A stretch of 64,000 nucleotides of DNA from Slackia isoflavoniconvertens (GCF_003725955.1 NZ_QIBZ01000002.1:1-64000); one strand, 5' to 3'; shown: positions 45,808-55,386, numbered from the stretch's first letter. Notes: generated by a model not told the origin, from the letters alone. Made by a program: numbers and translations.

Positions 45808-45970
45808 AGGGAAATTCCTTTCCTTATCAGGAACGTGAGCCTGACACAACGCTTCATTGTAGTGTCGGGGGAGCCACGGAAAGGAAGGTCGTCACAGGTT
45901 GTTTACACGCTGACGGGTAAACGGCGCCAAAGAGAAAGCGAGCGGCGCACCGCGCCACCCAACCATCGCG

Positions 45971-46897
45971 CTACCCAAGCATCTCGACATCGGGGTCGGT
46001 TTGCGCGATGGCATGCAGCTCGTCGATATAATGCAGCAGAAGTTCGCTCGGGCGGCGTTCGCGATGCATGATGTAGCCCACGCGCATGCGCTCGTCGGCA
46101 TCGAGGGGAACGCTTGCAATGCCGTGCGACATTTCGCTCGAAAGCACGCCCGTGGAAAGCGTGTAGCCGTTATGGCTCACAAGCAAATTCGAAAGTGTGC
46201 CGCGATCGGAACAGCGAATATTGCGCGCGCTCGGCAGCCACGCGAGCGGCTCTTCGGCATAATAAAACGAGTTCACCGTACCCTGCTCGAACGAATAGCG
46301 AGGATAAGCCGCCAATTCTTCAGGCGAGATGATCTCGCGTTTCGCGAGCGGATGGCTCTCGCCCACAAACACATGCGCAGAAGCCTCGAACAAGGGGTGG
46401 AACCGCACGTCGGCTTCTTCAAAAGCGCGTTCGAGCACGCGCCTGTTGAAATCGTCGGTATACAGCACGCCTATTTCACTGCGGAAGCTGCGCACGTCTT
46501 CGATGATTTCGGCCGTGGTGCTCTCACGCAGCACCAGGTCGTACTCATCGCCCGTGCAGGTTTCGGCCACATTTACGAACGCCTGCACGCTGAAGGCGTA
46601 ATGCTGCGTGGAAACAGCCAGGCGCACATGGCTCGAGCCGTGCTCGGCATAGCGGCGCTCGAGCATGTCGGCCTGCTCGATTACCTGGCGCGCATAGCCC
46701 AAAAGCTCGGTGCCGTCGTTGGTCAGCGCCACGCCGCGATTGCTGCGCGTGAAAATAGTGACGCCCAGCTCCTGCTCGAGGTCTTTGATGGCCGTGGACA
46801 AGTTCGACTGCGTCGCGAACAGCTCGCGCGCGGCAGCATTGATGGAGCCGTATTCCGCGACGGCGATAAGGTAGCGAAGTTGTTGCAGTGTGGCCAT
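45971..46897 (-). CDS. LysR-family transcription regulator
   Basis: The 308-residue protein has the LysR winged helix at residues 1-60 (LQQLRYLIAVAEYGSINAAARELF, then QSNLSTAIKDLEQELGVTIFTR) and a periplasmic-binding-like effector domain. No adjacent divergent gene is obvious, so the target is unclear; DegV lies upstream on the same strand. AAAGGAAA precedes the ATG. Confidence 0.9.
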   Translation of the reverse strand: MATLQQLRYLIAVAEYGSINAAARELFATQSNLSTAIKDLEQELGVTIFTRSNRGVALTNDGTELLGYARQVIEQADMLERRYAEHGSSHVRLAVSTQHYAFSVQAFVNVAETCTGDEYDLVLRESTTAEIIEDVRSFRSEIGVLYTDDFNRRVLERAFEEADVRFHPLFEASAHVFVGESHPLAKREIISPEELAAYPRYSFEQGTVNSFYYAEEPLAWLPSARNIRCSDRGTLSNLLVSHNGYTLSTGVLSSEMSHGIASVPLDADERMRVGYIMHRERRPSELLLHYIDELHAIAQTDPDVEMLG

Positions 46898-46967
46898 AGG
46901 GTTTTTCCTTTACGAATTCGGCTTTATGCCGGCAAATGCGTCGAACCGAATTCTACCGCGCCGCGCG

Positions 46968-48032
46968 CTATAAAACGGAAACTCCAACTCCCACCAGTCC
47001 AGGACCGGTATGCACCACGAGCGCGGGCGAGATTTGGCAGAAAATCACGTCGATTGCCTGAGGGAATTCGGCCTTCAAATCGTCGGCAATGATGCGCGCT
47101 TCGGCCTCGGCGTCGCCGTGAGCCACGGCGAAACGAACCGAGCGGCCCTCTTCGAGAGCGGCAGCAGCAACCTTCTTCGCAAGCGAAACGGTCTTCTTCA
47201 GCGAGCCCTTGCGGCCGTGGCTTTTCGCGCACACCACGTATTTGCCCTCTTCATTGCACTTGATGGTGGGGCGAATATCGAGCTTCGAGCCAATCGCGTA
47301 CGTCGCGGCGCCAATGCGGCCGCCTTTATAGAGATACTCGAGCGTGTTCACGCAGAAAAAGCCCTCGGAGCGCTCGGCGGTACCCTCGGCGCGGGCGATA
47401 ACCTGCGAGAACGGCATGCCCGAGCCAACGAGCTCGCACACGAGCACTGCGGTAAGGCCCGCAGCGATGCCGATGCTCTTCGTGTCAATCACAGCGCACT
47501 GCAAATCGGCACGGCTGGATGCGATGCTGCGCACCAAGTCGTAGGTACCCGAAAGCCCCGAGGAAATCGTGACGGCAATCACATGGGTGTAGCCTTCAGC
47601 GGCAATTCGATCGAACAGGGCCATGATATCGGCAGGCGCCGGTGTCGAGGTTTTAGGAATTTCGGTTTCGAAGCGACGGTAGACTTCTTCGGGCTGAATA
47701 GTCACGCGATCGAGAAAGTCGCCATCGGAATAGTTCACATGAAGGGGCGCGATGAACACGCCGTACTTTTCGACGACCTCCGGCGGCACATCGGTCGCGG
47801 AATCGACCAGCACGGCGATACGCTGATTTTCCGCGTCGCCTTCGCCTACCGCGGCGGCCACGGTGGCGGCAACCGTCTCGGCGGCGTCAGACGCCGTAGC
47901 CACAGCAGTTGCGGCCGCTTCCGCCGCCTCGCCAAAAACCGCGGCTGCGTCGGCGGCAACGACGTCGCCGAGGCCACGAACTTTTTCAATCCCCTGCTTA
48001 ATGGCGCCATTAATGCCGTTGTTGCCGATCAT
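46968..48032 (-). CDS. DegV family fatty-acid-binding protein with Ala-rich N-terminus
   Basis: The DegV core (about 70-354) shows IAVLVDSATDVPPEVVEKYGV, TSTPAPADI, ISSGLSGTYD, VIDTKSIG and the KGGRIG turn. DegV/FakB proteins bind fatty acids and hand them to a kinase for phosphorylation. The first 65 residues are an alanine-rich helical stretch that is not part of the family. GAAGGGAAGG precedes the ATG at 48032, so the extension is probably translated. A second DegV gene lies at 52649. Confidence 0.88.
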   Translation of the reverse strand: MIGNNGINGAIKQGIEKVRGLGDVVAADAAAVFGEAAEAAATAVATASDAAETVAATVAAAVGEGDAENQRIAVLVDSATDVPPEVVEKYGVFIAPLHVNYSDGDFLDRVTIQPEEVYRRFETEIPKTSTPAPADIMALFDRIAAEGYTHVIAVTISSGLSGTYDLVRSIASSRADLQCAVIDTKSIGIAAGLTAVLVCELVGSGMPFSQVIARAEGTAERSEGFFCVNTLEYLYKGGRIGAATYAIGSKLDIRPTIKCNEEGKYVVCAKSHGRKGSLKKTVSLAKKVAAAALEEGRSVRFAVAHGDAEAEARIIADDLKAEFPQAIDVIFCQISPALVVHTGPGLVGVGVSVL

Positions 48033-48216
48033 GGAGCCTTCCCTTCTTCACCCAACAACGCTTGCGCGATGCCGGCGTTCAATACATCTCGTTTTGAAAG
48101 CCAGCTTATGTGCGCAGCAAAACCGTGTCAAGCAATATGGAGTTTGATTGGACGCTTCGCAACGGTAACGTTTCCGGTGCCCGCACGGGAGCATGCGACG
48201 TGCTACGCTTGCGTCC

Positions 48217-48852
48217 ATGACACGCAAAGCAAAACATATCCAAGCACTCAGCGAGGCGGAATACGTCGAGCTTATTCGCGAGCTGCGCCTGGCGCGCTAT
48301 GCCGATATTCCCACGATCGACTTGTACATGGATCAGTTGCTCACCTATATAGATGCGCAACTGCGCCCGCTCGTGGCGCCCGACGAAAAGCTGCTCACAG
48401 CTTCCATGGTGAACAACTATGTGAAACAAGGCATTATCCCCGCACCGAAGGCCAAGCGCTACACCGCGAACCATGTTGCCATGCTTACCGTGATTTGCCT
48501 GATGAAACGCACATTCTCGATGGACGACATCCATTCGCTGCTGCGAGTTTCGGCGGCGACCCACGGCATCGACCACGCATACAACTTCTTCTGCGAGGCG
48601 GTAGAGGAAAGCCTTCGCCAGCTCTTCTGCGGCGAAATTGCCCACACGAACCTTGGGTCGTGCGACATCCGCAAACCAGACGGCCCCGCATTCGCCCTCC
48701 AGGTAAGCAACGCCGCCGACCTTTCACCTGAACGTCGACTCGCGCTTTCGGCGGCAACGAGCGTCGCGAATAAAATTTATGTCGAGAAGTGCTTTGAGCT
48801 GGGTATTCTCGATGGAGCACGCAATGCGCAGCTGCGAAAGGCAGAAAACTAA
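48217..48852 (+). CDS. DUF1836 domain protein, probable DNA-binding regulator
   Basis: The 211-residue product has the DUF1836 pattern: LYMDQLLTYIDAQLRPL, SMVNNYVKQGIIPAPKAKRYTANHVAMLTVICLMKRTFSMDDIHSLL, which resembles a MerR-like helix-turn-helix. I favour ATG 48217 because TACGCT lies 9 bp before it, as expected for a leaderless transcript; ATG 48193 is an alternative with a poorly spaced GGGAG. Its stop overlaps the start of the YgbA-like gene by one base, so the two are coupled. Confidence 0.8.
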   Translation: MTRKAKHIQALSEAEYVELIRELRLARYADIPTIDLYMDQLLTYIDAQLRPLVAPDEKLLTASMVNNYVKQGIIPAPKAKRYTANHVAMLTVICLMKRTFSMDDIHSLLRVSAATHGIDHAYNFFCEAVEESLRQLFCGEIAHTNLGSCDIRKPDGPAFALQVSNAADLSPERRLALSAATSVANKIYVEKCFELGILDGARNAQLRKAEN

Positions 48853-49502
48853 TGGCCAAAACGAGCGAACACGATGCCCTCGTCGAGCCCGAAAGGAAAT
48901 CGACCGAAAGCGACCTAACAACGAAGACCCGGAACGAATCAGCCGAAGCCGCAGGCGCCACAGCCAACGCAACCTCTGCCGAGGCGACCCCGGCTCGAGA
49001 AACTAAGGCCGCAGCCGAAATAGCCGCCAAACAGCACGCGCCCCGCCTCGATGGAGCCGACATAGCCGCGGCCGCAAACCAAGCCGCCGCAAAAGCGTGG
49101 AAGAAACATCGTGCGCGCATTCTTAACCGCATTGCCGAAAAGGAAATCGCACGCGACATCGTAACGCTCGCTGGCATGACGGAAATCTATTGCGCCGACC
49201 ACCACGCCGCCGCCGACCGCACGCCATACGAAAGCGAAGCCACCGCCGTGGGCATGTATCCCCAGCACAAGATTCCGCGCCTTTGCCCCGAATGCGCCGC
49301 ACATTTGCGCTACGGCGAAGTTCGCCGAGCACTGTGCCGACGCGAGCCGCGCCCCGCATGCAAAACGTGCAAGAGCCATTGCTACACATCCACCGAATCG
49401 GCATGGCAACGCCGCGCCATGGCCTATGCGGGCCCCAGGGCAATGTTCCGCGGACACGCGATTGAAGCAATTCGCCACCTCATTCACACCAGAAAGAGCT
49501 AA
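48852..49502 (+). CDS. YgbA-like nitrous oxide-stimulated promoter family protein
   Basis: The C-terminal 110 residues match the YgbA_NO family: YCADHHA, LCPECAAHLRYGEVRRALC, the CKTCKSHCY cysteine cluster and YAGPRAMF near the end. E. coli ygbA is induced by nitric oxide and helps survival under nitrosative stress. About 90 alanine- and glutamate-rich residues precede the domain. ATG overlaps the upstream stop (TAATG). The DUF1836 partner may be its regulator; this is inference. Confidence 0.85.
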   Translation: MAKTSEHDALVEPERKSTESDLTTKTRNESAEAAGATANATSAEATPARETKAAAEIAAKQHAPRLDGADIAAAANQAAAKAWKKHRARILNRIAEKEIARDIVTLAGMTEIYCADHHAAADRTPYESEATAVGMYPQHKIPRLCPECAAHLRYGEVRRALCRREPRPACKTCKSHCYTSTESAWQRRAMAYAGPRAMFRGHAIEAIRHLIHTRKS

Positions 49503-49629
49503 GGCAGCGTTTCCATCTGCAGAAAAAAGATTCCATTCCCCAACTTTCTCGCCCTTTGCGCTTTATCATAGACGCGTGAAGGAAACCAGCAACGCCGCCC
49601 GTAGGCGCGCGCGGGGAAACGAGGGCACC

Positions 49630-50817
49630 ATGATCAATCAACGCATGTACGAGTTGGGCAGCGAACCGTCGGCGATTCGCGAGCTGTTCGCATACGGCCA
49701 AGCACGCAAGGCCGAAATCGGCGAGGATAACGTCTTCGACTTCAGCATCGGCAACCCCAGCGTTCCGGCGCCCGAAGCGGTTAAGCGAGCAATTCTCGAT
49801 GTGATGGAGCAGCCCCCCGCCCAAGTGCACGGCTACACCCCCAGCCAGGGCGCACCGAGCGTTCGCGCCGCCGTGGCCGCATCGCTCAACCGCCGCTTCG
49901 ATACGTCGTACGAAGGTGCGAACATCTACATGACCTGCGGCGCCGCCGCATCGCTTTCCATCTGCTTCAACGCCGTTGGAAACCCGGGCGACGAGTTCAT
50001 CGTGATTTCGCCCTATTTCCCCGAATACAAGGTTTGGATTGAAAACGCCGGCTGCAACTGCATCGAGGTGCCCGCTCGCCGCGACGATTTCCAAATGAAC
50101 ATCGAGGCCATCGAAGGCGCCATTACGCCGAAAACCAAGGCCATCGTGATTAATTCGCCCAACAACCCAGTTGGCTCGGTGTACCCCGAATGCGACTTGA
50201 TCGAACTCGCCAACGCGCTGCGCCGCAAGCAGGACGAATTCGGCACCACCATTTACATCATCGCCGATGAGCCGTATCGCGAAATCGTCTACGGCAACGT
50301 GCGCGTGCCGTTCGTTCCGCCTATCTACGAGAACACGCTCGTGTGCTACTCGTATTCCAAATCGCTCAGCCTGCCGGGCGAGCGCATTGGCTACATTCTG
50401 GTTCCCAACACCATGCCCGACTGGGAGCACACCTTCAACGCCGTGTGCGGCGCGGGCCGCGCGCTTGGCTTCGTGTGCGCCCCGTCGCTTCTGCAGTACG
50501 TCATCGAGCGCTGCGTCGACGAGCCGAGCGATGTTGAGGCCTATGCGAAGAACCGCGAAGCCCTGTATGGCGGCCTTACGAAACTCGGCTACGAGTGCGT
50601 TGCGCCCCAAGGCGCATTCTACTTGTGGGTTCGCGCGCTCGAACCCGACGCTCAGGCTTTCGCCGAGGCCGCGAAGGCACATGAGCTGCTGCTCGTTCCC
50701 AGCAACAGCTTCGGCGTCGAGGGCTGGCTGCGCGTAAGCTACTGCGTCGCCCATGAGACCATCGTGAATTCGATGCCCGCATTTGCCGAGCTTATGCGCG
50801 AGTATCAAACGAGATAG
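49630..50817 (+). CDS. Class I/II aminotransferase (aspartate aminotransferase-like)
   Basis: This 395-residue PLP enzyme has the fold type I pattern: FDFSIGNPSVPAP, GYTPSQGAPSVRAAVA, NSPNNPVGSVY and the PLP lysine in YSYSKSLSLPGERIGY (near 245). Length is typical. Substrate is not fixed; family members of this kind transaminate aspartate, aromatic amino acids or related acids. The start follows GAGGGCACC, a weak site. A terminator lies downstream. Confidence 0.88.
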   Translation: MINQRMYELGSEPSAIRELFAYGQARKAEIGEDNVFDFSIGNPSVPAPEAVKRAILDVMEQPPAQVHGYTPSQGAPSVRAAVAASLNRRFDTSYEGANIYMTCGAAASLSICFNAVGNPGDEFIVISPYFPEYKVWIENAGCNCIEVPARRDDFQMNIEAIEGAITPKTKAIVINSPNNPVGSVYPECDLIELANALRRKQDEFGTTIYIIADEPYREIVYGNVRVPFVPPIYENTLVCYSYSKSLSLPGERIGYILVPNTMPDWEHTFNAVCGAGRALGFVCAPSLLQYVIERCVDEPSDVEAYAKNREALYGGLTKLGYECVAPQGAFYLWVRALEPDAQAFAEAAKAHELLLVPSNSFGVEGWLRVSYCVAHETIVNSMPAFAELMREYQTR

Positions 50818-50852
50818 CGCATCTTAGACAATGCGTTTTTTGACGCAAAAAC

Positions 50853-50885
50853 ACGAAGGCTCGCCTACCGCAGGCGAGCCTTCGT
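50853..50885 (+). terminator. Bidirectional terminator after the aminotransferase gene
   Basis: ACGAAGGCTCGCCT pairs perfectly with AGGCGAGCCTTCGT around ACCGC; upstream GCAAAAAC provides a T run on the minus strand. Confidence 0.8.
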
Positions 50886-51036
50886 TGCATAGAGGTGCCG
50901 AAACCGCGCGGGCAAATCGGGCTGAGTATTTCGCGTTCCGCGCCCGCATGAGCTGCGGACTTACGCAGGCTCAGCGCATGCGTGCAGGCAACAACGTTAG
51001 GCCGCTGCCGCGCGAACGCCGCGCCATTCGGCCCTA

Positions 51037-51465
51037 TCACTTCTGGAATTTCTTGGCCTCTTCGGCTTCGACGCCCTCCATCGAGGCGCCATATTTCGCG
51101 GTTTTCGGATCTTTGCCGCCATCTTTAAGCAGCTCATCGACGCTTTCCGCACGCAGCGCCTCGCGTCGCGCATCGTGTTTTTCCTGATAGCGGCCCGCCG
51201 CAACAGCATCGAGCTTCACATTGCGGAAGTACACGATCCAGTTCGCCGCGATGGCAATCATGTTCAGGAAATAGACCGCCAGCACCCAGTTGATTTGGCC
51301 CGATACGAACTTCGCCGCAATACCGGCAACGTAGCCCAACGTAATAAGCAAAATGAACTGCCAGCTTGTGCCCGCAGCCGTGCGCGCCTTCGCCGCCTTA
51401 TACGCATTCATCGGCCACGACAAGCCAAAACAAACCAGCATGACCGCTTCAAGAAATTCCGCCAT
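51037..51465 (-). CDS. Small three-helix membrane protein (PQ-loop/SemiSWEET-like)
   Basis: The 142-residue protein has three membrane helices in the first 85 residues (MAEFLEAVMLVCFGLSWPMNAYK, SWQFILLITLGYVAGIAAKF, WVLAVYFLNMIAIAANWIVYF) and a charged cytoplasmic tail. The three-helix layout with a helix-1 proline and loop T/S residues resembles SemiSWEET/PQ-loop proteins, but no clear PQ motif is seen. GAGGG precedes the ATG. Function is unknown. Confidence 0.7.
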   Translation of the reverse strand: MAEFLEAVMLVCFGLSWPMNAYKAAKARTAAGTSWQFILLITLGYVAGIAAKFVSGQINWVLAVYFLNMIAIAANWIVYFRNVKLDAVAAGRYQEKHDARREALRAESVDELLKDGGKDPKTAKYGASMEGVEAEEAKKFQK

Positions 51466-51591
51466 TGCACCCTCGATTTCTCGGATTTCAAACCCTTTGA
51501 GAATAGTTCGCGCGCATCATAGCGTCTAATATATGAATTGGTTATTTATCATCACTTTTACATTATGATTCAAGAAAACGAAGGGAGCGCC

Positions 51592-52589
51592 ATGGAGCTT
51601 TTGCAGTTGAGATATTTTCTGGAAGTTGCGGAAAGCGAGCACGTCACGCACAGCGCCCAGAAACTTCGCGTATCGCAGCCCTCGCTCACCCAAGCGATTA
51701 GCCGCCTCGAGCGAGAACTGGGCGTACAGCTTTTCGAGCCAGAAGGGCGCGGCATTCGCCTTACTGAAGCAGGCCGCTTCTACAGCAAACGCATCGCGAA
51801 AGCGGTGGGAGAAATCGACTCGGCGACCAGCGAGCTTGCGCGGTTCGACGAAGAGCGCAGCTCGATTGTGCGCATCAACGTTGTTTCGGCCTCGAACATC
51901 GTCGTTGACGCCGTCGCGGAATGGCGCGCTCAACACCCCGCGGCAAAGTTTCAGATTGTGAGCAGCGAAACCGCCAGCAAAATTGAACCGTGCGACATCG
52001 AAGTGCGCATGCAAACGGGAAAACGCCGGAAGCGAAGGGCGCGCGCCTATTCAAGGAACGCATCATGCTCGCCGTGCCCACAACGAACGGCGACGAAACC
52101 GAGGAGTGCGCGTTGCGCGAAACCAAAGAGCCCGACGCAGGTTTTCGCGACAATCCAGGAAAAGGCGAGAGACTCGGAGGCGAAGAGCGCGACATCGCAG
52201 CGAGCGACGCCTTGGCCAACGGCCGCGGCGAAGCGATTTCGCTGGCCCAGGTGCAAAACAGCGGCTTCATCATGCTCGCAGGCTCGCGCAACATCAGCAA
52301 CCTCTGCCTGTCGCAATGCGCCAAACTGGGGTTTCGCCCCACAATCGCCTTCGAGAGCGATAATCCATCGGTCGTGCGCAAGATGATCGGCCTTGGCCTC
52401 GGCGTTGGCTTTTGGCCCGAACACAGCTGGGGCGAGCTTGGCGCCGGCGCGCGCCTTGCTCCCATTCTTGAGCCGGGATTCGTACGCACCATCGAAGTCG
52501 CGCGAACGCGCCACGGCGGCTCGAACGAGCAGGCCGATAAGTTCTATTCGTTCCTGCTTCAGCGATTCGAAGCCCGCTGGAATATCTAG
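51592..52589 (+). pseudogene. LysR-family regulator interrupted by a -1 frameshift
   Basis: The first part (51592 to about 52020) encodes a good LysR winged helix, MELLQLRYFLEVAESEHVTH and PSLTQAISRLERELGVQLFE, and the start of the effector domain. After MQTGK the frame turns into nonsense, and the continuation (TPEAKGARLFKERIMLAVP and on to the end) is in the -1 frame, ending at 52589. The change occurs at GGGAAAA (52017-52023), placed exactly as X-XXY-YYZ for a slippery site. Either the gene is broken by a single base change in this run, or it uses frameshifting. AAGGGAG precedes the start. Together the two parts would make a normal LysR protein of about 330 residues. Confidence 0.7.
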
Positions 52590-52648
52590 CGATTCCCCGC
52601 GTCAACCATGGTAGACTTTTGCGTATATGTGTGAGAGAAAGGGATTCC

Positions 52649-53575
52649 ATGGCCGCGGAATGCAATTTAATCATCGATTCATGCTGCGATTTGCCGCTGA
52701 GCATGCTGCAAATCGAAGGCGTCGATACGCTGAACTTCAATTACGTCATGAGCGATGGCGACCACGAGGACGATTTCTATCAATCCATCACGCCGCACGA
52801 GTTCTACGAGAAGATTCGCAATGGAGAAACGCCGAGCACCTCGCAGGCTTCGCCGGCGGCAATCGAAGCGGCATGGCGCCGCGCTGCCGAAAACGGCATT
52901 CCCACGGTATACCTATGTTTCTCGAGCGGCCTTTCGTCGAACTACTCAACTGCGGCGGCGTTGCTTGCCCAGGTGAAAGAGGAATTCCCCGATGCTCCGC
53001 TCTATTTGGTCGACCTTATGATCGGCTCTACGCCCGAGGGCTTGCTCGTTCTTGAGGCGTTGCGTCAGCGCGATTCGGGGCTTTCTGCAGAAGAGCTGGT
53101 CGAGTGGGCCGAACAGGCGCGCTACTTCGTGCAAACCGCTTTCATGGTCGACGACCTTGATGCGCTGCACCGCGGCGGACGCATTCCCGCATCGGTTGCC
53201 GCAGCGGGCTCGGCACTCAATGTGAAACCCCTGCTCACCTTCGATACGTCGGGGCACTTGGCGCTCACGGGCGCCGCGCGTGGGCGCAAGAAGGGCCTGA
53301 AGCAAATGGCCGATTTCTTCGCAAAAGAGCATGACACGCAAGGTGGTTCGCCCGTAGTGCTCATCGGCAACGCCGACTGCCCGAAAGACGCCGAAGCGCT
53401 GCGAGATCTTTTGGCCAAACAAGACGAGAGCATCACCGTGGTACAGCACAATATTGGTGCCACCATCGGCAGCCATGTTGGGCCCGGCATGGTGTCGATT
53501 TCGTTCTGGGGCGGCGACCGCCGTGAAAACATGTCCGTCGCCGACCGCATCGCCGCGAAGATCAAGCGCGGCTAG
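52649..53575 (+). CDS. DegV family fatty-acid-binding protein
   Basis: The 308-residue protein has the DegV marks: LIIDSCCDLPLSML, TSQASPAA, CFSSGLSSNYSTA, LVDLMIGSTPEG, LHRGGRIPAS and a C-terminal GATIGSHVGPGM. Like other FakB/DegV proteins it probably binds a fatty acid for phosphorylation by FakA. ATG 52649 follows AAAGGGA. It lies after the frameshifted LysR gene. A GGGGCC/GGCCCC hairpin follows near 53594 but without a T run. Confidence 0.92.
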   Translation: MAAECNLIIDSCCDLPLSMLQIEGVDTLNFNYVMSDGDHEDDFYQSITPHEFYEKIRNGETPSTSQASPAAIEAAWRRAAENGIPTVYLCFSSGLSSNYSTAAALLAQVKEEFPDAPLYLVDLMIGSTPEGLLVLEALRQRDSGLSAEELVEWAEQARYFVQTAFMVDDLDALHRGGRIPASVAAAGSALNVKPLLTFDTSGHLALTGAARGRKKGLKQMADFFAKEHDTQGGSPVVLIGNADCPKDAEALRDLLAKQDESITVVQHNIGATIGSHVGPGMVSISFWGGDRRENMSVADRIAAKIKRG

Positions 53576-53994
53576 CAAGTCGAACGGACGGTTCGGGGCC
53601 GCAGGACATCAAGGTGCTCTGAGGCCCCGACTCACTGCCGTCATCTCACCGACCTCGGAGCCCCTTTTTTCGCAATTGCCTGTCGCGGCCAATCGTAGCA
53701 GACTCGTATTGCATGCATATGAACGGACCTTCTACACTCCTTCCCTCTCTTCTCGCACCTTGCCTCTCTTCCTCATCCCCACAAGTGCCCATCGGCGCGA
53801 AGGCCCGCGCTCGAATATCCCGTCCCTGCAAAGCCCATCCCCCGTCTCTTATGTTTGTCGCGGTTCCGTGGCGCCGAGGTAACGTTTCGATTCAGATTCT
53901 TCCCATTGTGCGAACGCGCGATATGTTCGACTCGTACCAAACGCATTTACCGCAAGCCAATCGAGCGCTTGCTTTTATTTGATAGGAGGCAACC
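53576..53994. other. Gene-free stretch upstream of the Ser/Asn-rich protein
   Basis: The stretch includes a pyrimidine-rich run (about 53730-53790) and the hairpin after the DegV gene. I see no supported gene; the short frames lack ribosome binding sites. Confidence 0.45.
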
Positions 53995-55242
53995 ATGGAC
54001 AGACGCGCATACAGTCAAGAAAACCGCAACCAGCGCGCCGATTCGGCGGCAAAAACCGTCGTTATCTCGCCCAAGGCTGAAGCCGAAACCCCCAACCCAA
54101 CCGGAATCAAGGGCCTTTTTGAGGGGCTTTCGGTTTCACAGGTCACCGCAGGTGCTTTGGCCGCGGTGACCTCGATGCTGCTTTCTGCCCAAATTGGCAT
54201 TGCCGGCTCGGTTATCGGCGTCGCCGTAGGCTCGGTCGTGTCGACCGTTTCATCGCAGCTTTACAAAAAATTCCTGGCGGGGTCAGCCGAAAAACTTCGC
54301 GGCTTTGCCTCGAGCGACAACGAGGAAGAAAATGCGGCGGCTAACGCCGTTGCCGCCCAAAGCGCAACCCAAAGCTTCGCACACGCGCAAACCACCGTTA
54401 TACCCATCACACGCGCACCATTCGAGGGCGCCGAAACCACCACGCTGCCTTCGGTGGGCACGGCGACGCGCGCATTCAACGAAGCGGCGGTCCCGTCGGC
54501 CAATTCCGCCGAAACGAGCGTTCTATCCGCAGGCCAAATCGTTGGAGCCGATGCGCACGACATGCGCGGCAGCCAAGCCGCTCAAGGCGCCCAATCGAAT
54601 ACGCCGCGCATCAATAGCGCAGCCGGCCATACGGGCAATGCGAGCCACGCAACGGGCGTCGTCGAGATTGAGGCCCAAAAACAAAAGACCATGCAGTGCC
54701 GCGTGCTCGCGGTTTCAGTCGCCTCGTCCCTTGCGGCAATCCTGCTGTTCGCGGGCCTCGTGCTTATGTTCACCGGTGGCGAAGGCATCGGTACAAAAGT
54801 AGCCCCGTTCACCGGTGAAGTCGTAACGAGCCAGCTTGCAGACGAAAGCAGCGCTGCGACCAGCAATGACACCGAAAAAGCCCATGATGCCAAGAAGGCC
54901 GAGACAACAACTCAAAACGAAAACGAGAAGAACAGCGCTCCGCAATCCCCTCAACAGAATTCGACGCAGAACGCTTCCAACTCTTCATCCGCAACTGAAT
55001 CGGGCACAAACTCCAGCAACACGAATTCGGGATCGGAGAACTCGAGCTCCGCAAGCGGCAACAACAGCCCATCCTCAAGCGACTCAGGCTCCGGCCAAAC
55101 TTCCAGCAATAATACGAATTCAAATTCCAACAACGCAAACAGCTCTGGCTCTGGCTCAACGGATTCGGGCGGAAATGCCACAAATTCAGGGTCAACGGGA
55201 TCGGAATCGAGCGCATCGTCGCAAGCGGGGTCGGGCAAGTAG
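53995..55242 (+). CDS. Membrane protein with Ser/Asn/Gly-rich C-terminal tail
   Basis: The 415-residue protein has a cytoplasmic start, a glycine-rich hydrophobic region (SMLLSAQIGIAGSVIGVAVG, about 58-77), a soluble middle and one strong membrane helix near 240-260 (VLAVSVASSLAAILLFAGLV). The last 130 residues are low-complexity Ser, Asn, Gly, Thr and Glu. The tail would lie outside the cell, like a wall-spanning or stalk region. AGGAGG precedes the ATG. I do not recognise a family. Confidence 0.75.
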   Translation: MDRRAYSQENRNQRADSAAKTVVISPKAEAETPNPTGIKGLFEGLSVSQVTAGALAAVTSMLLSAQIGIAGSVIGVAVGSVVSTVSSQLYKKFLAGSAEKLRGFASSDNEEENAAANAVAAQSATQSFAHAQTTVIPITRAPFEGAETTTLPSVGTATRAFNEAAVPSANSAETSVLSAGQIVGADAHDMRGSQAAQGAQSNTPRINSAAGHTGNASHATGVVEIEAQKQKTMQCRVLAVSVASSLAAILLFAGLVLMFTGGEGIGTKVAPFTGEVVTSQLADESSAATSNDTEKAHDAKKAETTTQNENEKNSAPQSPQQNSTQNASNSSSATESGTNSSNTNSGSENSSSASGNNSPSSSDSGSGQTSSNNTNSNSNNANSSGSGSTDSGGNATNSGSTGSESSASSQAGSGK

Positions 55243-55354
55243 CCCACGGCGAAATATTTCGCTCGGCAAGAAAAGCCGCAAGGCGGCAACACGCGCCCAA
55301 GTGAAAACGAATTCAGCCCCACAGGCAACTCCAAGAAAGCGCATGCATACATAC

Positions 55355-55386
55355 AAAAGCGGGCCTGCATCGTTCTGCAGGCCCGT
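55355..55386 (-). terminator. Terminator between convergent genes
   Basis: CGGGCCTGCA pairs with TGCAGGCCCG around a 6-nt loop; on the minus strand it is followed by CTTTTG. It ends the FtsX-type permease transcript. Confidence 0.75.

Noticed and set aside
45808-45970. glmS ribozyme or riboswitch in the glmS leader
   Set aside because: The space before the start is short and none of the ribozyme core elements are seen.
54950-55240. Repetitive tail of the membrane protein as a tandem repeat or CRISPR array
   Set aside because: The sequence is low-complexity Ser/Asn/Gly coding DNA without identical repeats or regular spacers. No CRISPR array is seen anywhere in the window.
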